Assembly: GCA_026770575.1 (NCBI GenBank)
Contig: MU657403.1
Coordinates: forward strand, 58,937-74,811
Direction: 5' to 3'
Source: Pelagophyceae sp. CCMP2097
Taxonomy: Eukaryota; Sar; Pelagophyceae
DNA length: 15,875 bases
Of this stretch, positions 8,101 through 15,875 are shown in pieces. Numbering within the stretch: the stretch's first letter is position 1; each line of letters begins with the position of its first letter. Under the pieces are notes generated by a model. It was not told the DNA's origin. It ran no database searches and was given only the letters and a program-made list of their open reading frames with translations. The translations under genes and the position numbers were made by a program.

Positions 8101-11100
8101 CTTGGACGTCGCCTTGCATGACCTCGTCGACGGCGCGACCGGCCGCCACGGCAGTCGTCAGCAGCGCGCGCAGCTGCTCCGCCTCGGCCTTCAGGAGTTG
8201 CTCCTGCTCCGCGTCCAAAGCGATGGCGCGCTCGATGACGCGGGCGTGCTGGTCCGCGAGCCAGTTGATATAGTAAGAGTGCTCCACGCCGACGGGCGCC
8301 GTCGTTCGACGGCTGGAGACAAAGGCGCGGAGGTCCCAGACGGCGGCGGACTCGCGCGAAAGCCAGGAGAGCTGCCTAGACGCCTCTGCCGAAGTGATTC
8401 GCCGGGCAGAGTGGCGTCTGTAATGAAGCCTCAGAGCCTCGAGAGCAAAGTTGCGGCAGTCGTCCACAGCTTCCAAAGAATATTTCAAATGCTGCTTCCG
8501 CGCGCTGCACCCCGACAGCGCCAGCTCACCTAATGCCTTGTGCGCCTTCAAATCGGCCTGCCGAGCCTCGTTTGGCTCGTTTGCGGTGGCGGCGTTGGTT
8601 CCAACCACTAGAACCTGCAGCGCCGCCCCGCAAGCCAAATTCGCGCCGGCGGTGGACTCGAGGGCCGCGTAGCGCTTATCGGCGGCGTGGAGGCGCGCCA
8701 AACAGGCCTCGAGGCCCGATGCAAAGTCGGATTCGCACTTGGCCCTCAATGAGTGCCGCGCCGCCAGCATCGTCCGCCGCTCGTATTTCCGCCGGCCGGA
8801 ATAGTCCGCCTCGACGCGCAGGGCCAGCGCCGCCTTGGCCGGCTTCTCTGTTCGCGTGCCGCGGATCGAGTTGAGGTGGCCCCTTTGGAGCAGGATTGCG
8901 TCGTCGGACGAGAAGCGGGGCACGCCGTGGCGAAAGTTGTGGCACCGCAGCAGCCACGCGCGCGCCACGCGCTGCACCGTCGTCGCCCCGGTGTCCGCCG
9001 CCTTGAGCGCGCGGTCCGCGTCCGCCCTCGACTTGTCGAGCCTTTTGGCGGCCGCCCTTCGCCGGGCGAGGCTGCCGCGGGCCAAAGCACTCATCGTCGT
9101 CGCCGCCCCGTGCTGCTGCGCCGACGCTTGCTGAGCCATCAGAGCGTGGCGGCGGTCCGCCTCCTCCTCCTGCTCCAGCAGCGTCTCCAAAGCGAGGGCG
9201 GCTTCAATCTCGCGGCGTTCTGCGGACGCTTTCACGCCGTCCAAAAGCATGCGCTGCTTCGCCTGCGCTAGGCGCGCCGACGCGAGCGACGAGAGCAGCG
9301 AGAGCGACGCCGCGCGGCCGCCGCCGGCCGACGCCCCGTTTGCGGCGGCTGCCAGGGCCGCGTTCGCGGACGAGCGGTCCGCGTGGAGCGCTTTGAGTTC
9401 GTAAGAGTGGTTCGCCGGGTCAATGTCGCGGAGCGACTCGGGCACGGCCGCCCTGCCCTGGACCGGCCAGAGGCCGTCGCTTAAAACGTGGACGGCGCCC
9501 GACGCGATCTTGGCCGGAGCCACGTCGACGCCCGCGCGGTCGCCGAACACGGGAACTCGCCTCTTGCGCGACACGGCCAACGACGCCGGCGTGCCGCGGC
9601 GGTGCGCCGCAATTCTAGCTTTTGTTTCGGCGGCGGTGGCGCAGCGGTCGCGCGCGAGGCGCGCGCGCAGTCCCTCGAGCTGCGCGGCCATGCCGTGGAC
9701 CGCCTCATCCGTCCTCGACGCGTCGTAGACGCCGTCGCGGTGAGGCCCCTCCGAGACCTCGCGCTGCCACTGCCGCTCCAACCTCTTGTAGCCGAGGTTC
9801 CCCGCGCTCCGCCGCGCTGCGTAGCCGCGCCACGCCGCGGCTATAATGGTGATGCCCCCGCTCATGAGCCGGATCAAACCCCGGATCCACTGCGCGTGCG
9901 CCGCGCGCTGCATGCGCTGGATGCTAATCGCCGCGCGCCACCGCCGCCGCGCGTGCGCGCGCCGCCACCACCGCTGCGCACGCCTCACGGCCAAGCGCCG
10001 GATTAAAGCGTTGAACGCGACGAGTCTTCGAAACTCCGTGCGGAGCTTGTCCGCGCGCCGCTTGCGGTACGCGCGCACGGCGCGCAGCACCACCACGGCA
10101 GCGACGCGCCGCCGGATATTCTTCCGAATGGCGTAGAGCTTCCAGCATTTGTTTAGAATCCACCACGCCAAATCCTCGCGAAAGAATCTCAACGCAAACG
10201 CGTCGCGCCGCTCCAGCGCGCCCGCGTCCGACGCGGGCCGGAAGCCCAGCGCCTCGACGCGTAACTTCGTCGACGCCGCGCCGCCATTGAAGAGGAGGCG
10301 GACGTACGGCCGAGCCTCGGCGACGGCCGCAACGTCCGCCGCGCTGAGCAGCGTCGCGCCCGTTAAGTCGAGATCGGCGAGGTTCGGCGCCGCGCGGGAA
10401 AAGAGCAGCAGGCCGCGCGCGTCAATTGCCGCGCAGCCGGCGAGCTTTAAGGAACGCAAGTACGGCAGCGTCGCGCCGTCAAAGCCTCGGCCCGTGAGGT
10501 ACGCCTGATGCTCCAGCGCCAGCACTTCGAGGAGGACGAGGTAGGCGCCGATGGCGTGGAGCGCAGCGTCGGTGAGGAAGCAGTCTGGGGCCTTGCCGCC
10601 GATGACCGGCGCCGGCCGCGACGCCTCCAGCAGGCGGAGCTGCGGGCAGTGCAGGCAGACCGCGGCGATTGCGCCGTCGGTGACCGCGCCCGAAAAGCCG
10701 CCGATGGTCAAAGCCTGCAGGTTGGCGAGGCGCGGCGCGAGGCAGCCGAGCGTGGCCGGCGTGAGGCGGCCGCAGTCGGCAATGGCGAGCACGCGCAGCC
10801 CCAGCTCAGAAACGCGCAGGAGCGGCGCCCGCGAATCACCGCGAAACCGCTTGGCTTCGGGCGCGCCGCCGAGGAGCGAGGCCACGGGGGCGGTTGCGGA
10901 GCCGAACGACGCCGTCGAGAGGTCGTCGCCCAGGCGCGCCGCGGCGTCGGCACAGAGCTGCGCGCCGAAGAGGTCGTCGCACATTCCGCATGCGCCGTCG
11001 AGCTTGGCCGTGCGCAGCGCCGGCGCGCGGTCCAAAATCGCCGCAACGGCGGCGGCGCCGAGTTTAGGGACTTTGGACGCGTCGAGGTACGCCAGTGCCG

Positions 11101-13167
11101 GCGCGAGGCGCAGCAGCTGCGCGAGCGCTGCGCCGGCGTCGGCGCCCGCCTTGGTGCAGCCGGCAATGTCGAGCGCCGTAAGCGATACGCGCTGCGCGGC
11201 GAGTTCGCGGAGGCCGTCGACGTCCACCGCGTCCGCGAGGTGCGCCAGCCGCAGCGAAGCCAGCGCAGGGCAGGCGCGCGCGAGCCACGTCACGAACCTA
11301 GAGCGGTAGAGTTTGGTAGTGCGCGGGGTGCTCCGTCGAAGCGTTTGCGCGCAAGGTGAGCGTTTCCCCGGCGTGCGTCTCTGCGATTCCGCTCTCCATC
11401 GTGCCGCCTGGGCTGCCTACACGCGACGGATTGCCCGTACGGGCGCGGGCACTTGCGCGGGTCGCTTGATGCCGCAGCCGCCGACGTCGAACGACGTGAG
11501 CTTTGGGTAGAGCGCTACTAAAGTCGCCCCTTGGCTCCACGCCGTCAAACCGAGCGCGTCCTGGTGGCGCACAAAGTCGCCGTCGACGAGAGGCAAGTCC
11601 GCGGCGCCGAGCGCCTCGAGCGCCGCGCAGTGCTGGAGAACCGCCGAGAGGCCGTCGTCCGTGACGCCGCGGCAGCCCCGGAGCTGTAGTTCGCACAGCA
11701 AGCCGCACGCGGCGGCGACGCGCGCCAGGCCGGCGTCGCCGACGTCGGCGCAGCCGTTGAGCTTGAGCACGCGCAACTGCGTCGCCGCCGAAATGGCGGC
11801 GCAGCCTGCGTCGCCTGCGGCGGCCGAAAACGAGACGTCGAGCTCGACGAGCGTGTGCGCCGCCGCCGAGGCGAGCGCGGCGAGGCCAGCGGCCGAGAAC
11901 TCGAGGCACCGCGCGAGGCCGACGCGCTGCAGCGCCAAAGCGTTGCGGCCGTCGCCGCCGCGCTGCGCCGCCGCGAGGGCGCGCAGGCCGTCGTCGTCGG
12001 GTCCTGCGCCGCGAGCGCGCCCCTCGGCGCCGAGCGCCGCGCAGTGGCTGGCGTCCTCCCAAGGCGAGCACCGCGCGGCGCGCGGCACGACGGTCGCGCG
12101 CGGCGGCGGCGAAAATTTTACTTCCCGCAGCTCCGCGCATCTTGAAACGACGCGCAGCGTCGCCGCGTCCGCGAGCCAGCAGCCGAGGTCCAGCGCGCGC
12201 ACGCCGCGGCCGCACACCTCGCCTCGCCGCAGCACGAGTTTCGCCGCCGTGAGCGGCGGCGGGCCGCGCGGCGCCTCGCGCGACGCGCTCGGGCGCCGGC
12301 CCTGGCTCGACCCGAAGGCGCCGGGCGCCCGCCGCCGGCTCGGTGACGTGTCGGGCGTTGACGCGCGGCTGTCACGCGACGTCCGCGTCGCTGACGTCGC
12401 GTGCGACCGCTGGCTCCGCGACGAGCCGGACCGCTGAAGCTGGCTCCACGGTCGTGCGCCAAAGGGCGCCGCGGGCAGGTCCTTGGCGTGCACCGCCCTA
12501 GCGCCGGTGCCCGTCCCGTGCCGCCGCAGCATCGAGGAACCGTCGCCCGGACCCGGGAGCGGACCCGAATTCGGACCCGGTCTCCGTCGCACTCACCGCT
12601 CGAGCTTCCACGGCGCATCGACGTAGGCCCACGTCAGGAGCTTGGGCGGGAGTCTCGCTTCCTGCGACGACGGGAAGAGCGTCCTACACCGTCGCCGTCG
12701 CGCGCGAGATCCGTCAAAGGCCGCGCGGGCCGCGTACCTCGCGGGGACTTCGGCGACGTGCCGGAGGACGCTCTCTCGCGCGCGCGCGCGCTCCCTAGAG
12801 CGCGGCGGTCACGCTGCCGAGGCCTCTTGACGGCCGTCCGGCGGCGGCCGCCGCGCACGGACCTCGCGTGCTGCTGGCGCTCGCGGTCGAGGTCGCGGCG
12901 GGCGTTCTTTCGCCGGCTCTTGACCTCGTCGATGGCGGCACTGAGGCTTGAGAACGACGGCTCCGACGCCGACGATAGCGACGCGGGGCCAACCGCGCCG
13001 GCGGACGTCGACCGCGCCGCGCGGCGGCGGCCCCCGGGGCGGCTCATCGCCGCGATGCCGGCGGCACCTCGGCAGCCACCGGGGCTGGCGGCGGGCTTCT
13101 CGGCGCCGCGCCGGCGTTCCCAACTTCCCTTCTGAAATCGCCTTAACGAGGTCTCAATAAAATCCAT
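5122..13167 (-). CDS. Giant LRR-IQ-coiled-coil-EF-hand protein (six exons)
   Basis: Exons on the minus strand are 13167-12863, 12794-12738, 12683-12597, 12497-11457, 11297-7158 and 7102-5122. They sum to 7,611 nt (2,536 aa), every junction in phase 2. Approximate domains: 1-250 basic/Ser-rich, with PPKLLTWAYVDAPWKLE encoded by a small exon; 250-835 cysteine-containing leucine-rich repeats of AMN1/F-box-LRR type (LRVLKLNGCADVGDAGL, CELQLRGCRGVTDDGL); 868-1000 aromatic/basic IQ-like motifs (IIAAAWRGYAARR), with another near 1270 (TTVQRVARAWLLR); about 1300-2000 long charged coiled coil; 2080-2210 a beta-rich region vaguely like an MABP fold (low confidence); 2297-2425 EF-hands. One EF loop is canonical (DADGNGNITHDE); two are degenerate (DVDQLG..., DLMADGKLTYPE lacking Asp at position 3). 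IQ and EF regions imply calcium/calmodulin responsiveness; a cytoskeletal or axonemal scaffold is a guess. Introns 11456 and 7157 use GC donors. Start could instead be ATG 13047. A pipeline may split this into several genes. Confidence 0.72.
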
Positions 13168-13248
13168 TTGGAAGTCCGGTAAATATGCGGAGTCCGGAAA
13201 ACTCTCGCAAAAGCAGGCCGCCTCGGACTTTGTCAGGTCCCGTGCACG
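13168..13248. promoter_or_regulatory. Probable shared divergent promoter
   Basis: Only about 80 bp separates the proposed start codons of the giant minus-strand gene and the plus-strand ubiquitin-SKP1 gene. The segment is locally AT-rich (AATAAAATCC just inside the minus-strand start, GTAAATATGCGG at 13179-13190) within very GC-rich surroundings. It contains AGTCCGG twice (13173-13179 and 13191-13197, 18 bp apart). Head-to-head spacing suggests a bidirectional promoter; this is inference. If the minus gene starts at 13047 the spacer is about 200 bp. Confidence 0.4.
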
Positions 13249-14511
<1,263 letters not shown>

Positions 14512-14870
14512 GCGCTACCTTGACCACAAGGACGCTCGCCGTCGATGCGACCTCAATCAGAGTCCCACACGGCGCCCGTAAGATGTACCACTAGACCCCC
14601 CCAACAGACGTATACCATAGAAGACTGATTCAAGCTTCAAACTCCACGTCCCACCAGAACGATTCGGTCGTCGTACCTGCCACGCGTCGATTCCTGCCAC
14701 GCGTCGAAAATCCGGGCCTCCGGCAAAAAATCCTGCATCCAGTCCCAAGTGTCGTGACAACGTATTGGCGCATCAGCTGATTCATGTGCCGAGAAACCAT
14801 TTTCGTCGCGCGCGGGCCGTCAATGGAAAATGAGCACCATCGCCTACAACTTACATGAATTTTGTTTTTT
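14512..14870. other. 3' flank of the ubiquitin-SKP1 gene
   Basis: No convincing coding sequence is present. The sequence becomes less GC-rich after the stop. A 204-nt minus-strand open frame (14557-14760) is overlain by a short direct repeat and has no recognisable domain. The 3' UTR and polyadenylation region of the fusion gene should lie at the left end, but no clear signal was identified. Confidence 0.45.
14676..14707. repeat. 15-bp direct repeat, two copies
   Basis: CCTGCCACGCGTCGA occurs at 14676-14690 and 14693-14707, exact copies with 2 bp between them. Confidence 0.85.
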
Positions 14871-14873
14871 TTG

Positions 14874-14936
14874 AGGACCCGAAGGGTCCTTGCCGTTTAA
14901 TCAACGTCAGTTTACGGCAAGGGCCCTTCGGGTCCT
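14874..14936. repeat. 23-bp inverted repeat with nested palindrome
   Basis: The left arm (14874-14896, starting AGGACCCGAAGGGTCC) pairs with the right arm (14914-14936, ending TTCGGGTCCT) at 22 of 23 positions. The single mismatch (T versus C) would be a G-U pair in one RNA strand. The loop is 17 nt. The left arm is itself a hairpin (GGACCC-GAA-GGGTCC), so the element can fold as one long stem or as smaller ones. It follows a T-rich run. It could be a tiny MITE-like element, a structured RNA or a terminator-like hairpin. Confidence 0.85.
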
Positions 14937-15009
14937 TTGAGAAGGATTCGTCGAGCCCTCTCGGCGATGGCCTCTTTCTATCTATCAGGATATTCGTGGC
15001 TCCGATTTT

Positions 15010-15044
15010 CTATTGGAACAATAGGGTGGGGGTAGTCCCCCCCC
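15010..15044. repeat. Two small adjacent hairpins
   Basis: CTATTG-GAA-CAATAG at 15010-15024 is a perfect 6-bp stem with a 3-nt loop. It is followed closely by GGGGG-TAGT-CCCCC starting at 15028. Their significance is unknown. Confidence 0.55.
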
Positions 15045-15107
15045 TTGTTTTTACGGCCGCTGTTTCCGGCTCTCGGTCGTCGCGCGGCTGGGCGTTCTAC
15101 CCAACCA

Positions 15108-15137
15108 GCTCCGCCTCTGGGCTCCGCCTCTGGGCTC
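15108..15137. repeat. 13-bp tandem repeat, 2.3 copies
   Basis: GCTCCGCCTCTGG occupies 15108-15120 and 15121-15133 exactly, followed by a partial third copy GCTC. Confidence 0.85.
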
Positions 15138-15226
15138 AAACAGCGGTTGTGAATATAGGGACTGATTTAAATCTTTTGAATTCCCACTCAGAACAATTTT
15201 TACTTTCGGGAGGAGACAAGGAGCTT

Positions 15227-15259
15227 GAGAGACGCTCGAGAGACGCCCGAGAGACGCAG
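15227..15259. repeat. 11-bp tandem repeat, three copies
   Basis: GAGAGACGC followed by TC, CC or AG repeats at 15227, 15238 and 15249 with a fixed 11-bp period. This short minisatellite directly precedes the 32-bp tandem repeat. Confidence 0.85.
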
Positions 15260-15274
15260 AGCGCGCCCGTCTAT

Positions 15275-15338
15275 AGGACCGTGCTCGTCGTCTCCACGCT
15301 ACACCTAGGACCGTGCTCGTCATCTCCACGCTACACCT
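15275..15338. repeat. 32-bp tandem repeat, two copies
   Basis: A 32-bp unit beginning AGGACCGTGCTCGTC and ending CTCCACGCTACACCT occupies 15275-15306 and 15307-15338. There is a single G/A difference between the copies, and the start of a third copy (AGG) follows. Confidence 0.9.
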
Positions 15339-15370
15339 AGGTGCGCTTACTCGGAGCGCGGCGTCCTTTG

Positions 15371-15663
15371 CCCTTGGAAACCGTTCGGTCTCTGTGGCTC
15401 CTTGTTTGACTCTGCTCGTCCGCGCCCTGCTCGTCCACGACACGCGTCGCGTAAGCTTCCCCCCACCCACCCACGGGGGGTCGCTCGAAAAGGGGGGGTT
15501 CGCGACCCCCCCCTTGGAAACCGTTCGGTCTCTGTGGCTCCTTGTTTGACTCTGCTCGTCCGCGCCCTGCTCGTCCACGACACGCGTCGCGTAAGCTCCC
15601 CCCCCATGCTCGTCCGCGCCCTGCTCGTCCACGACACGCGTCGCGTAAGCTTCCCCCCACCCA
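15371..15663. repeat. Large direct repeat, two long copies plus a partial third
   Basis: About 88 bp starting CCCTTGGAAACCGTTCGGTC and ending near CGCGTCGCGTAAGCT occurs at 15371-15458 and, offset by 140 bp, at 15511-15598 with no difference I can see. A third, 5'-truncated copy at 15607-15663 starts inside the unit at TGCTCGTCCGCGCC and runs past GTAAGCTTCCCCCCACCCACC. Each unit also contains an internal GCTCGTCC duplication. The minus-strand open frames across it (repeated Asp-Glu-Gln-Gly-Ala-Asp) are products of the repeat and probably not proteins. Confidence 0.92.
15475..15511. repeat. 10-bp inverted repeat between the large repeat copies
   Basis: GGGGGGTCGC at 15475-15484 and its exact complement GCGACCCCCC at 15502-15511 enclose a 17-nt loop containing a G7 run. 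It sits exactly between the first and second long repeat copies. Confidence 0.8.
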
Positions 15664-15699
15664 CCTCTACTGCGTCTATTAACAGCGTGTGTAAAAATG

Positions 15700-15739
15700 G
15701 TTTTACACGAGGTCGCCGGTTCGAGCCCGGCTTTGAGTA
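15700..15739 (+). other. tRNA 3'-half-like sequence (T-arm), probable relic
   Basis: GCCGG-TTCGAGC-CCGGC (15715-15731) is a perfect 5-bp T-stem with a canonical 7-nt T-loop and B-box, preceded by GAGGTC like a variable loop and followed by TTTGAGTA in the position of the acceptor strand. Upstream TTTTACACG resembles a valine-type anticodon loop (TAC), but the anticodon stem is too short. No matching 5' acceptor strand or D-arm is found in the preceding 70 bases. It is therefore a tRNA-derived fragment, not an intact gene. Confidence 0.55.
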
Positions 15740-15783
15740 TAAAATAAAATTCGGAAAAATGTCAGCAAGTGAAATGAATGTAC

Positions 15784-15811
15784 TCCGGTTCAAATCCGGG
15801 TCTGGGTACCA
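15784..15811 (+). other. Second tRNA T-arm-like sequence ending in CCA
   Basis: TCCGG-TTCAAAT-CCGGG (15784-15800) forms a T-arm with one G-T pair and a B-box GGTTCAAATCC. It is followed by TCTGGGT, A, then CCA at 15809-15811. Encoded CCA is unusual for a nuclear tRNA gene. No 5' half is present nearby. On the minus strand it begins TGGTACCCAGACC, which is also what an LTR-retrotransposon primer binding site would look like, so a retroelement fragment is an alternative. Confidence 0.5.
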
Positions 15812-15875
15812 AAAATCCTCAATAAGAATGGGATATGTTTATATTACAAGAGCGCGCCGGAGGCACACGGAGGAC

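Noticed and set aside
6487..8533. Long plus-strand open frames antisense to the giant gene (up to 386 aa)
   Set aside because: High GC content keeps antisense frames open. The minus strand has the coiled-coil, EF-hand and heptad character, and the plus frames are low-complexity Arg/Ser.
12530..12532. First ATG in the LRR exon (12532-12530) as the start of the gene
   Set aside because: It falls inside the proposed intron 12596-12498, and consistent upstream exons exist. It remains a fallback if the upstream exons are not confirmed.
12118..12618. ATG at 12618 as a possible start of a separate LRR gene
   Set aside because: The same bases in another frame read LPPKLLTWAYVDAPWKLE, which splices in phase 2 on both sides. 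That explains the region better.
12863..13167. F-box in the N-terminus of the giant protein
   Set aside because: Looked for because of the SKP1 neighbour. No LP-x-E-[LI]-L...I-x-x-x-L pattern is visible.
14855..15340. 161-aa plus-strand open frame
   Set aside because: It runs through the inverted repeat and three tandem arrays, changes composition along its length and shows no recognisable domain, so it is probably not a gene.
15051..15793. Minus-strand open frames with repeated DEQGADEQ and RDACRGRAGRGRA
   Set aside because: They are translations of the DNA repeats, present in several frames at once, and one reads through the antisense of the tRNA-like T-arm.
15010..15811. CRISPR array
   Set aside because: The repeats are adjacent or irregularly spaced and the setting is eukaryotic; there is no repeat-spacer pattern.

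Overview
The window looks like nuclear DNA from a compact, GC-rich eukaryotic microalga. Coding regions are interrupted by short introns (43-183 nt), genes lie close together on both strands, and none of the gene set is bacterial. A mevalonate-pathway enzyme argues against a green alga. Together with a ubiquitin-SKP1 fusion and a RING-like remnant of a style I associate with heterokont algae, it makes a stramenopile (perhaps a pelagophyte) my best guess. The lineage call is inference, not proof.

Layout: 1-474 has no gene I can support. 475-2206 (-) is mevalonate diphosphate decarboxylase in about six exons. 2364-2611 (-) holds a frameshifted RING-like remnant. 3072-3749 (+) is a small two-exon membrane protein. 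3750-4157 is a convergent spacer with a short tandem repeat. 4158-4882 (-) is a three-exon basic protein of unknown function. 5122-13167 (-) reads as one very large six-exon gene, about 2,536 aa. Its parts in order are a basic N-terminus, leucine-rich repeats, IQ-like motifs, a long coiled coil, a possible beta-prism domain and EF-hands. 13249-14511 (+) encodes ubiquitin fused in frame to SKP1 and is transcribed divergently from the giant gene across a spacer of about 80 bp. 14512-15875 is gene-poor and packed with tandem and inverted repeats, ending with two tRNA T-arm-like sequences.

Functional links: the ubiquitin-SKP1 gene should supply free ubiquitin and the SKP1 adaptor of SCF ubiquitin ligases in a 1:1 ratio. 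Its divergent neighbour carries LRRs like those in F-box proteins but no F-box that I can see, so the link is positional only. The decarboxylase makes isopentenyl diphosphate for sterols and is unrelated to the others. The exon models come from reading frame, splice dinucleotides and recalled family sequences. They agree in phase throughout, but no transcript evidence was available. Of 17 introns modelled, five need a GC donor instead of GT.
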